The translations under genes and the position numbers were made by a program. The notes beneath the pieces were generated by a model, which was not told the DNA's origin, did no database searches, and worked only from the letters and a program-made list of their open reading frames with translations. From positions 1 through 47,415 of the forward strand of contig BLLT01000004.1 in NCBI GenBank assembly GCA_011958945.1: a stretch of 47,415 bases of DNA, given 5' to 3'. Source of the stretch: Lachnospiraceae bacterium (GTDB lineage: Bacteria; Bacillota; Clostridia; Lachnospirales; Lachnospiraceae). Below, one piece after another: positions 33,218 to 39,828 of this stretch. The first letter of the stretch is position 1; each line of letters opens with the position of its first letter.

Positions 33218-33853
33218 ATGGCAGCAAAGAAGTTCGGATATGTGCGCGTATCCACCCGTGAGCAGAACCCGGAGCGGCAGATCCACATCCTGCGGGACGA
33301 GGAGGGCATCGACGAGCGCGATATCTATGTGGAGAAAGAATCCGGGAGGAAGTTTGAACGCCCGGTGTACCGTTCCCTGGTGGACAACATCCTGCGTCAG
33401 GGCGATCTGCTGGTGGTGACGGAGCTGAAGCGGTTCGGGAGGAACTATGGGGAGATATACAAGGAGTGGTTCCACATTACAAAGGAAATCGGCACTAATA
33501 TTAAGGTGACTTCCATGCCCATACTGGATACCACGCAGTCGAAGGAGCTGGTGGGGCAGCTGATCACGGACGTTGTGCTGGCGGTATTCGCATATGTGGC
33601 TGATGAGGACTGGACGGAGCGCCATGAGCTGCAGCGGCAGGGAATAGAGGTGGCCAAAGCAGGCGGGAAGCATCTGGGCAGGCCGAGGGTGGAATACCCG
33701 GAGAACTGGGAGGACTGCTATGGGAGATGGAAAGGCGGCGTGATCTCGGCAAAGGAGGCTATGATGCTGACCGGGCTGAAGAAGGACAGCTTCTACCGGC
33801 TGGTGAAAAAATATGAGGCAGAATTTAAGAATACACAGGAGGAAATGGTATGA
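33218..33853 (+). CDS. Serine recombinase, resolvase/invertase family
   Basis: The start at ATG 33218 (MAAKKFGYVRVSTREQNPERQ) has AAGGAGG; 211 residues, normal for small resolvases. The catalytic serine is in YVRVSTREQN, followed by LVVTELKRFGRNYGEIYKEW with the conserved Arg pair and the helix E region. The C-terminal HTH is at about 165-205 (GGVISAKEAMMLTGLKKDSF YRLVKKY). It likely resolves dimers or cointegrates at the repeats just upstream. The next gene overlaps by four bases. Confidence 0.88.
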   Translation: MAAKKFGYVRVSTREQNPERQIHILRDEEGIDERDIYVEKESGRKFERPVYRSLVDNILRQGDLLVVTELKRFGRNYGEIYKEWFHITKEIGTNIKVTSMPILDTTQSKELVGQLITDVVLAVFAYVADEDWTERHELQRQGIEVAKAGGKHLGRPRVEYPENWEDCYGRWKGGVISAKEAMMLTGLKKDSFYRLVKKYEAEFKNTQEEMV

Positions 33854-34296
33854 ACGGAGACAAAGTGGTGGAAAGGAACAAAATCTTGCAGGTCATGGAA
33901 AAGTACCGGGATTATTTTAAGGAGTGGAATGCGGATGTGGCGTTTGGCACCAATAAGAGTAATTTTTTTTATGTGTTGGCACCAAGAAATGAATTTGAAA
34001 CTTTCCTGTTTTTCCAGACAGCGGACCAGCTCGAAAGGATCATACTGGGCACGATTGCGGAAAATGTCGAGATTATCATGGAGGCTGGTATAGAAGAAAT
34101 CTCCATAGGGTTTTCGGCTGATAAAATGGATGGCGAGTATGGAAAGAGCATAGAACATTATCTGCCGGGTCTTGTGCATAAGCTGGATGTGATCTGCAAA
34201 ACCGGGGAAGAATGGCAGAATATGATGAGGGTAACATTTAACTCTTTGAAAAATGTCTGCGCGGAAATAGCGGAAAAAGAACAGAAAAATGTGTAA
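33850..34296 (+). CDS. Unknown protein coupled to the resolvase
   Basis: The 148-residue protein starts at ATG 33850, overlapping the resolvase stop (ATGA). It is mixed helical/strand with NADVAFGTNKSNFFYVLAPR and FFQTADQLERIILGTIAENV and a charged C terminus. No family, signal peptide or membrane segment is recognised. It probably belongs to the same mobile element. Confidence 0.6.
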   Translation: MNGDKVVERNKILQVMEKYRDYFKEWNADVAFGTNKSNFFYVLAPRNEFETFLFFQTADQLERIILGTIAENVEIIMEAGIEEISIGFSADKMDGEYGKSIEHYLPGLVHKLDVICKTGEEWQNMMRVTFNSLKNVCAEIAEKEQKNV

Positions 34297-34366
34297 AAAG
34301 TTTCAAGGAAACAGGGGGAATGGAACTCCTTATTATATGAGAATAAATTTTAGAGGAGGACTGTTT

Positions 34367-34600
34367 ATGAAACAGGGTACATTATTTTATGATAAGCAAA
34401 GCGGCAGGTACAATTTCCATTACACTGACGGGGACGGTGACAGGCGCGATTATGGCGGCATCCACTGCGGGGAGGTCTTTGAGTTCAGGCTGAATGATGT
34501 CTGGGTTCCCGCCCGTGTGGAGATGGGCATGGATGACAAATGGTATCTGGTGGGATTACCGGGGCTTACGCTGGACTGGCTGGAGGTGAGACAGGAATAG
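34367..34600 (+). CDS. DUF5348-like small protein
   Basis: The start at ATG 34367 (MKQGTLFYDKQSGRYNFHYT) has GAGGAGG upstream, removing 26 residues from the track frame; 77 residues. The strands GGIHCGEVFEFRLNDVWVPA RVEMGMDDKWYLVGLPG match the small beta-barrel pattern of DUF5348 proteins found in Clostridia mobile elements. The function is unknown. Confidence 0.7.
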   Translation: MKQGTLFYDKQSGRYNFHYTDGDGDRRDYGGIHCGEVFEFRLNDVWVPARVEMGMDDKWYLVGLPGLTLDWLEVRQE

Positions 34601-34650
34601 CAGACAGTATTAAAAAATGAAAAATATCCTATATGGTTGTGAAACAGGGA

Positions 34651-34719
34651 TTGACCTTATGAAGTTTCACTGATATAATGGGTTTCACCAATAGAATGAA
34701 AGTGGTGATTAAAGTGAAA
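34651..34719 (+). promoter_or_regulatory. Promoter and GTTTCA operators of the AbiE-type module
   Basis: -35 TTGACC (34651-34656), 17-bp spacer, -10 TATAAT (34674-34679). Around it lie GTTTCA-containing half-sites in both orientations (GTGAAAC near 34639 and 34711, GTTTCAC near 34664 and 34682). The AbiEi antitoxin represses its own promoter through inverted repeats, which these would be. Confidence 0.65.
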
Positions 34720-35739
34720 CCTGATGACAGAAAAGGGATGGAATGTGTAGAAAACAAATTTCTTAAGCTCCCCAATATCCAGAAATATGAAGTGGACCGG
34801 AGAACGGAAGATGGATTCATTGCATCTGTTGAAATGGATGATGGCTTTGTGTTCAAAATATATGCCTATTCCTTACAGCAGGTATTCCCTTCAACTGTCA
34901 TGCAGCTGATTGGAACAAAGAACGATAATACAGGAGTCCGCATTTTGATTTCACCGTATATATCGGACAGGACAGCGCAGATATGTGAAGAGAATGGAAT
35001 GGGGTATTTTGATTATGCCGGAAACTGCTGGTTTGTGGGACATTCCATTTATCTGTCTGAGCGGGGCAATAAGAACCCCCAGCCAAAGCAGCGCAGTGCC
35101 GTTTCCATATTTGAGAGGTCATCAGTGGTTTCCTCCCTGATCCTGCGGGAGCTCTTTGCAGATATAAATAAGGTGTGGAAGTTAAAGCACCTGTCGGAAA
35201 AGGTTGGCTGCAGCATCGGCCAGGTCTCCAAAGTAATGGGGTTCCTGATGAAGAATGCCTGGGCAGTCAGGACGGCGGAGGGCTATGCTGTTTCAGAGCC
35301 TGGCCTGGTTATAAGGGAATGGGGCAGGGTCTATGGCAGGAAAGATGCAGTTTCATATCCCTGCTACAGCCTGGATAACATTTCCGTCCTGGAAGGGAAG
35401 CTGCGGGAATTGAAACAAGATACGGGGATAGAGAGCTATCTTACAGGCTTTTCCGGCGGTGTCCGGTATGCGCCGGTGGTCCGGTATAATAAAGTCCATG
35501 TATATATGGCACCGGAGGATATACGGGAAGCAGTCCGCTATCTGGGGATAAAAGAGGTGGAAAGCGGTGCCAATATGGTCATTTACCCTTTGGAGAATGA
35601 TTCTTATATAAAAGACTGCCGGATCATCACAGGGGATATGGTGGTGTCGCCATTGCAGGTCTGCCTGGACAGCCTGCAGCTAAAGGGACGGGGAGAGGAA
35701 CTGGCCGAAGCTGTCCTGCAAAAGGAGATTATCAGATGA
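34696..35739 (+). CDS. AbiEi-like antitoxin and transcriptional repressor
   Basis: The track start at 34678 lies inside the -10 box, so a later start is needed; ATG 34696 (MKVVIKVKPDDRK) is the next candidate though no clear ribosome site precedes it. About 347 residues: an N-terminal domain of strands (FIASVEMDDGFVFKIYAYSL), a winged-helix segment near 145-205 (LKHLSEKVGCSIGQVSKVMG FLMKNAW), and a C-terminal domain typical of AbiEi-like antitoxins. The stop overlaps the toxin start. It would neutralise the toxin and repress the pair. Confidence 0.72.
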   Translation: MKVVIKVKPDDRKGMECVENKFLKLPNIQKYEVDRRTEDGFIASVEMDDGFVFKIYAYSLQQVFPSTVMQLIGTKNDNTGVRILISPYISDRTAQICEENGMGYFDYAGNCWFVGHSIYLSERGNKNPQPKQRSAVSIFERSSVVSSLILRELFADINKVWKLKHLSEKVGCSIGQVSKVMGFLMKNAWAVRTAEGYAVSEPGLVIREWGRVYGRKDAVSYPCYSLDNISVLEGKLRELKQDTGIESYLTGFSGGVRYAPVVRYNKVHVYMAPEDIREAVRYLGIKEVESGANMVIYPLENDSYIKDCRIITGDMVVSPLQVCLDSLQLKGRGEELAEAVLQKEIIR

Positions 35740-36566
35740 TAAAGGATGAAGATTTGAAGAGCAGCATTGATTATTCCGAGGGACAGAAAGAAGCGGCCCA
35801 CAGGATACTGGTGGAGCTGGTCAATATTTTTAAGGAATACGAGGATGACATCCGTATTGTGGGCGGCTGGGTCCCTGACCTGATGTTTCCGGGAGAAGGG
35901 CATATTGGCAGCGTGGATGTCGATGTCCTGATCAACCATCTGACACTGCATGACGAAGGGTATCAGAATATGGCAAGGATTCTACAGGGCAGCGGATACA
36001 GGGAGCATCCGGATAAATATTTCTCATTTGTGAAAACAGTAGAGATAGAGGGGGTTCCATATGATGTGGATGTTGACATCCTTGCAGGAATGTACGGCGG
36101 GACCCAGCCAAAGAAAAGAAGCCAGCATGTGCAGGGCATCAGGGCATTGAAAGCTACAGGAGGGAACTTTGCATTTGACTTTCCGCCGCAGAAGATCCAT
36201 CTGGAGGCGAAACGCCCGGATGGAGCATGTGATGTGGCAAACGTCAGCGTGGTTGCGGTGGTTCCCTATCTGATCATGAAAGCGGCGGCAATGGGGAGGG
36301 GAAAAGCCAAAGATGCCTATGATATCTATTTCCTGTTAAAGCATTACAGAGGCGGCGTAAAGGAACTGGCAAAGGAGTTCCAGCCAGCTGGAAACAGAAG
36401 GCTGGTACAGGAGATGAAGGAAAAACTGTCAGGGAAATTCGCGTCTGCAGACCATGCAGGTCCGAAAGACGTAGCTGATTTCCTTGGACTGGATGATGAC
36501 GAGGATGTTGAGCTGATAAAAAGAGATGCGTATGAGCAGGTTCAGGCATTGCTGAATCTGGTTTAG
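35736..36566 (+). CDS. AbiEii-like nucleotidyltransferase toxin
   Basis: The 276-residue protein overlaps the antitoxin by four bases. The nucleotidyltransferase signature is VGGWVPDLMFPGEGHIGSVD then VDVL, giving the G-G/S and D-x-D pattern that binds metal and nucleotide; a further acidic residue lies in YDVDVDILAGMYGG. A later helical half contains KAKDAYDIYFLLKHYRGG, as in AbiEii/DUF1814-type enzymes. Type IV toxins of this family modify tRNA ends or other targets and can abort phage infection. Substrate here unknown. Confidence 0.75.
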   Translation: MIKDEDLKSSIDYSEGQKEAAHRILVELVNIFKEYEDDIRIVGGWVPDLMFPGEGHIGSVDVDVLINHLTLHDEGYQNMARILQGSGYREHPDKYFSFVKTVEIEGVPYDVDVDILAGMYGGTQPKKRSQHVQGIRALKATGGNFAFDFPPQKIHLEAKRPDGACDVANVSVVAVVPYLIMKAAAMGRGKAKDAYDIYFLLKHYRGGVKELAKEFQPAGNRRLVQEMKEKLSGKFASADHAGPKDVADFLGLDDDEDVELIKRDAYEQVQALLNLV

Positions 36567-36674
36567 GAGCAGGACGATTATATTACCAGTATAATGACAA
36601 AACGGAAAATTGGTGTTATAGTGGTTACAGTTAGAAAACGAAGCGGACCGGATGAGTCCAGAAAGGAAAAGATC

Positions 36675-36833
36675 ATGGCAACAGTTAATTTCGCCGCGAA
36701 TGGCTTCGCAACAACTCCAGTTGTTTATTATCTGCATAGCGAACATTATGAGGCACTGTTCAGTAAAGAAAAAGAACAGAGTCTGGTTAAGATGCGCTCA
36801 TGCAAGATAAGGAAAAGGCGAAAAACTGTGTGA
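36675..36833 (+). CDS. Possible small basic protein
   Basis: A 52-codon frame starts at ATG 36675 with GAAAGGAAAAG upstream: MATVNFAANGFATTPVVYYL then a basic tail (KIRKRRK). It is not similar to anything I know. It lies between the toxin gene and the tRNA cluster, 110 bases after the toxin stop, and may be a real accessory gene or chance. Confidence 0.35.
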   Translation: MATVNFAANGFATTPVVYYLHSEHYEALFSKEKEQSLVKMRSCKIRKRRKTV

Positions 36834-36887
36834 TGTCCGAAGGCAGGTCTTCTGGAAGGCTGCCGGGAATAGAACATAGATTTCAAG

Positions 36888-36923
36888 TACCGCTTATCTT
36901 AAATGAGGTAGGCGGTATTTTTT
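36888..36923 (+). terminator. Terminator before the tRNA cluster
   Basis: TACCGC pairs with GCGGTA around an 18-base loop and is followed by TTTTTT. It ends three bases before the first tRNA-like gene. Confidence 0.6.
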
Positions 36924-36925
36924 AT

Positions 36926-37017
36926 GTTCCATTAGCTCAGATGGGAGGAGCACAAGGGATAAAGGACATCCCTGACTTTTAATCGAGGAGTCATGGGTTC
37001 AAGTCCCATATGGAGCA
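36926..37017 (+). tRNA. Enlarged tRNA-Lys(UUU)-like gene with inserted hairpin
   Basis: Acceptor GTTCCAT pairs with ATGGAGC (one G-U), the D arm is GCTC-AGATGGGAG-GAGC and the T arm ATGGG-TTCAAGT-CCCAT. The anticodon region is CCTGA-CTTTTAA-TCGAGG (anticodon TTT, one bulged G). About 18 extra bases lie between D arm and anticodon arm, forming AGGGAT-AAAGGAC-ATCCCT, which competes with the anticodon stem for CCCT. Total 92 nt against about 73 normal. An alternative fold uses that hairpin as anticodon arm and GACT...AGTC as a long variable arm. It could be functional, regulated or decayed. Confidence 0.55.
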
Positions 37018-37060
37018 TTGCCGCCTGGATATTGATTTCAAATAGCAGGAGGTGAGGATC

Positions 37061-37315
37061 ATGGTGAATCTGCCGGTTATAGATATGGTAAGGACAGGGC
37101 AGAACATAGCAAGGCTGCGGAAGCAGGCAGGGCTATCGGTAAGGGATCTGCAGGATGTTTTCGGCTTTGCCACGCCGCAGGCCATATACAAGTGGCAGCA
37201 GGGTGTTGCCCTGCCGACCATAGACAATTTGGTGGTGCTTGCAGCGGTTCTGCAGGTACGCCTGGATGATATTCTGGTTACGGATACAGCGGCGCAGGTG
37301 CAGATAAGCGCATGA
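37061..37315 (+). CDS. XRE-family helix-turn-helix protein
   Basis: The start at ATG 37061 (MVNLPVIDMVRTGQNIARLR) has AGGAGG eight bases upstream; 84 residues. HTH: IARLRKQAGLSVRDLQDVFG, then FATPQAIYKWQQGVALPTID, ending VRLDDILV. This wording (QAIYKWQ.G..LP..DNL..L) is frequent in Clostridia. It stands alone between the Lys-like and Glu tRNA genes. Confidence 0.82.
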   Translation: MVNLPVIDMVRTGQNIARLRKQAGLSVRDLQDVFGFATPQAIYKWQQGVALPTIDNLVVLAAVLQVRLDDILVTDTAAQVQISA

Positions 37316-37374
37316 ATGGAAGATAAGAAAGAGAAACAATAAGATAACAGCAGGCTGGAAAATGCCTGCAGCAA

Positions 37375-37447
37375 GGTCCCCTGGTCTAAAGGTCAGGACA
37401 CCGGCCTTTCAAGCCGGAGGTATTGGGTTCAAGTCCCATGGGGATCA
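37375..37447 (+). tRNA. tRNA-Glu (anticodon TTC)
   Basis: Acceptor GGTCCCC/GGGGATC, discriminator A, anticodon arm CCGGC-CTTTCAA-GCCGG (TTC), T arm TTGGG-TTCAAGT-CCCAT. 73 nt, no encoded CCA. Confidence 0.9.
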
Positions 37448-37453
37448 TTATAT

Positions 37454-37526
37454 GGCTCCTTGGTCTAAAGGTTACGACGCCGGCCTCTCAAGCCGGAAAT
37501 GTCGGGTTCGAGTCCCGCAGGAGCTA
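37454..37526 (+). tRNA. tRNA-Glu (anticodon CTC)
   Basis: Acceptor GGCTCCT/AGGAGCT with one G-U pair, discriminator A, anticodon arm CCGGC-CTCTCAA-GCCGG (CTC), T arm TCGGG-TTCGAGT-CCCGC. 73 nt, no encoded CCA, six bases after the first Glu gene. Confidence 0.88.
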
Positions 37527-37528
37527 CT

Positions 37529-37618
37529 GTGGCCATAGGACAGTGGCAGTAAAGCGAACGCAGTTCGCTTTGCAGATATGTGGCTCTGCTCACGGGGGTT
37601 CGATTCCCCCTGGTCACA
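37529..37618 (+). tRNA. Enlarged tRNA-His-like gene with inserted hairpin
   Basis: Acceptor GTGGCCA/TGGTCAC and T arm GGGGG-TTCGATT-CCCCC are sound. The anticodon arm GCAGA-TATGTGGC-TCTGC has an eight-base loop containing GTG. Just before it, AAAGCGAAC-GCA-GTTCGCTTT forms a perfect 9-bp hairpin that normal tRNAs lack, and the D stem is hard to draw without using part of it. The discriminator is A and no G-1:C73 pair exists, so histidine identity is doubtful. 90 nt in all. Confidence 0.5.
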
Positions 37619-37622
37619 TTAT

Positions 37623-37705
37623 GGATGGGTATGCCTAGCGGCGAGGGCAGCGGACTGTAAATCCGTCACACAGAAACACCGCAGGTTCGAGTCCTGCCCT
37701 ATCCA
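37623..37705 (+). tRNA. tRNA-Tyr (anticodon GTA)
   Basis: Acceptor GGATGGG/CCTATCC, discriminator A, D stem TGCC/GGCA, anticodon arm GCGGA-CTGTAAA-TCCGT (GTA), T arm GCAGG-TTCGAGT-CCTGC. The long variable segment CACACAGAAACACC lacks a clear stem, unusual for bacterial tRNA-Tyr. Confidence 0.85.
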
Positions 37706-37711
37706 CTTTCC

Positions 37712-37796
37712 GTTTGCGTGTCCGAGTGGTTTATGGTGCCACCCTGCTAAGGTGGTGTGCGGCAACGCACCGAAGGTTCAAATCCTTCCGCAAACG
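37712..37796 (+). tRNA. tRNA-Ser (anticodon GCT)
   Basis: Acceptor GTTTGCG/CGCAAAC, discriminator G, anticodon arm CCACC-CTGCTAA-GGTGG (GCT), long variable arm GTGCG-GCAA-CGCAC, T arm GAAGG-TTCAAAT-CCTTC. Confidence 0.9.
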
Positions 37797-37802
37797 CTTC
37801 AG

Positions 37803-37826
37803 AGCCGGGATGAAACGCCCGGCTTT
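37803..37826. terminator. Terminator between tRNA-Ser and the ligase remnant
   Basis: AGCCGGG-ATGAAACG-CCCGGCT followed by TTG; it separates the plus-strand tRNAs from the minus-strand ligase and can serve either. Confidence 0.6.
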
Positions 37827-37827
37827 G

Positions 37828-38750
37828 TCAGTCTATATCCTCCGGCACCATGTCTGTGCGGAATCCTTTGAAGACAGCCTGACGCAGAGAGTTTTTTGTG
37901 TTTGGCATGTATTCCACAGTGCATACTCTGTCCGGATAAACCCAAATGGCAGATTCATTGCCTGCACCTACAGGAATGGCTGTGAACGGCGTGATGCCAC
38001 TTTCCCTTAGCTGGCTGACGGTTTCTTTAGTGACGCCCAGTGTTACATGACCTTTATAAAGATAGGTGCCGTCATGGTATTTTCCAAGGATGATGCTGAA
38101 GGTTCTGCTGTTTTTCCGGATATAGCCGCATACAACAAATTCCTCATCTGCCATCCGTTTGAATTTGATCCAGTCTTTTGTGCGCCTGCCGGGATAATAC
38201 AGGCTGGCGGCTCTTTTGGCAACTACACCTTCCAGTTCCTTCTCATCGGCGGCGCGGAACAATCCGATGCCATCCGTGGGGATATAGCGTGAGATGGCGA
38301 TAAGGCGGTTCTCGCGGACGGATGACTGCAGGACTTCCTTTCGCTCAAGGAGTGGATGGTCCATGATGCTGCGGCTGCCTTCATAAAGGCAGTCATAAGC
38401 AACAAAGGAGGCAGGATGCCTTGCGGCTGCCAGTTCAATCTTGAAGCGGTCTGTCAGCAGGGTGCGCCGCTGAAGTTCAAAAAAGTCAGGGACGCCATCC
38501 CGAAGCACCACCAGTTCACCTCAAGCACTGTCCGCTCCGACACGTTACGGTGGAGTTCCTTCAGTTCAGGGAATTTGGGGAGAAGTTCCATGTTCCTCTT
38601 ATTCCGCAGGCAGGTGCCGTTTTGGTCAAAATAGCCGATGCAGCGGCAGCCGTCCAGCTTCAGTTCATAGATCCATTTATCGTCCTTGAATGGTTCCTGC
38701 ATCTGAGAGATCAGCATAGGGCTTACTCTCTTTTCCTCGAACAGATCCAT
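37828..38750 (-). pseudogene. ligD: ATP-dependent DNA ligase of the NHEJ type, frameshifted
   Basis: The N-terminal frame from ATG 38750 contains the nucleotidyl-lysine motif IYELKLDGCRCIGYF and runs to TVLE, then turns to nonsense. The other frame carries on with VVLRDGVPDFFELQRR, motif IIIa-IV region (FVAYDCLYEG, ELEGVVAKRAASLYYPGRRT KDWIKFKR) and the OB domain to the stop. At the shift, GTGCTTGAGGTGAACTGG lacks one base of the expected GTG CTT GAN GGT GAA CTG. Total span equals about 307 codons, the normal size of a stand-alone ligase. Ku lies directly upstream. Inactive unless the shift is a sequencing error. Confidence 0.8.
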
Positions 38751-39203
38751 TATGCGGTTCCCATCTTTTTCCGCCCGTTCCCTTTGGACATCTCCAGGCT
38801 TTTCTGCAGGGCTTCCATCAGGTCGATCACATTGCCCGGTTCACTGGTATCGGCGGTGACAATTTCTTTCCCCTGGATCTTTTTCATAATAAATGGAATT
38901 GATCTCTGCTATTTTGGCGAACTGCAGGATGTGGATGGTCTTATCCTTCTTTGTCTTGATCTTCTCCAGGTCATCATCCGTCATCACCACATATTTATCT
39001 TTCTCATATTCGTACCCCTTGATGATGTCATCCGGGCCGACTTCCTTGTTGCAGTGGCTGCAGTATTTCTTATATTTAATGCGTGCCTTGCTCTCCTTAT
39101 CAAGCTGGTTAAAGTGGATGTCATTGTCTACGGTGGTCTTATACAGGCCCACGGGGATCAAGACAAGCCCCATGGAGATGGAGCCTTTGTGCGCAACAGC
39201 CAT
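38750..39203 (-). pseudogene. ku: Ku homologue with large internal deletion
   Basis: The N terminus is clearly Ku: MAVAHKGSISMGLVLIPVGL YKTTVDN, CSHCNKEVGPDDIIKGYEYE KDKYVVMTDDDLEKI. After EINSIYYEK the frame shifts and ends at RNCHRRYQ. The other frame carries the Ku C terminus (GKEIVTADTSEPGNVIDLME ALQKSLEMSKGN) to a stop that overlaps the ligase start (TAATG). About 110 N-terminal and 35 C-terminal codons remain of a normal 270-300; the middle of the DNA-encircling barrel is gone. AAGGG precedes the start. It cannot work as Ku. Confidence 0.85.
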
Positions 39204-39267
39204 AGTAATCCCTTCTTTCTTTTTAGGATTAGTGTCTGTAATTTGGGAATTATCATACAGGAGCTGT

Positions 39268-39293
39268 TAAAAAAAGACCGGCTGCTGCCGGTC
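39268..39293 (-). terminator. Minus-strand terminator upstream of Ku
   Basis: GACCGGC-TGCT-GCCGGTC preceded on the plus strand by an A run reads as a hairpin plus T run on the minus strand. It would end a minus-strand gene coming from the right, but none is there now, which suggests a rearrangement. Confidence 0.7.
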
Positions 39294-39388
39294 CAATCTC
39301 TTTTATTCTCTGTCTATAAACTTTTCAGTGGCAACAGTCCATTTAATATATTCACTTTCTAAGGTGTGTTAGGTGTGAGAGTTTAATC

Positions 39389-39445
39389 TTGACTTTTGAG
39401 ACCATTTAGTGTAGTCTGCGATAGAGACTACTGCGAGTAGTCTGT
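39389..39445 (+). promoter_or_regulatory. Promoter and BlaI-type operator
   Basis: -35 TTGACT (39389-39394), 17-bp spacer, -10 TAGTCT (39412-39417). Overlapping palindromes GTAGTCT-N7-AGACTAC and GACTAC-TGCGA-GTAGTC cover 39411-39442, ending near the ribosome binding site of the BlaI-like gene. These would be the autorepression operator. Confidence 0.7.
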
Positions 39446-39463
39446 GAAAGGAGAACGAAACAC

Positions 39464-39823
39464 ATGGCAGAAATACAATTGGGTGTTATTGAGGCACGAT
39501 ATGCAGATATGATTTGGGCGCATGAGCCGGTTACTTCGTCTGAATTGGTAAAGATGACAGCGGTAGAATTTAACTGGAAAAGAACTACGGCACATAATGT
39601 ATTGCGGAGACTAATAGACAAAGGATTGTTCCGTAATGAAAATGGAGTGGTAACGGCTGTGATTTCCAGGGATGAATTTTATTCCATGCAGAGCAGACGA
39701 TATGTGGAAGATACTTTTACGGGCTCGCTTCCAGCATTTATTGCGGCATTTATGCAGGGTTCCAAGATTACAGCGGATGAAGCGGAAGAAATCCGCAGGA
39801 TAATTGACAGGACGGAGGAATAA
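39464..39823 (+). CDS. BlaI/MecI/CopY-family repressor
   Basis: The 119-residue protein has a winged-helix N terminus (IEARYADMIWAHEPVTSSEL, TTAHNVLRRLIDKGLFRNEN GVV) and a C-terminal dimer helix (VEDTFTGSLPAFIAAFMQGS). In this family, repression is relieved when the BlaR1 metallopeptidase cuts the repressor. AAAGGAG precedes the start. The BlaR1-like gene follows by five bases. Confidence 0.88.
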   Translation: MAEIQLGVIEARYADMIWAHEPVTSSELVKMTAVEFNWKRTTAHNVLRRLIDKGLFRNENGVVTAVISRDEFYSMQSRRYVEDTFTGSLPAFIAAFMQGSKITADEAEEIRRIIDRTEE

Positions 39824-39828
39824 AGGGT

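Noticed and set aside
38550-39362. 270-codon plus-strand frame across the ligase and Ku
   Set aside because: Antisense to two recognisable (though broken) genes; hydrophobic shadow without a ribosome site.
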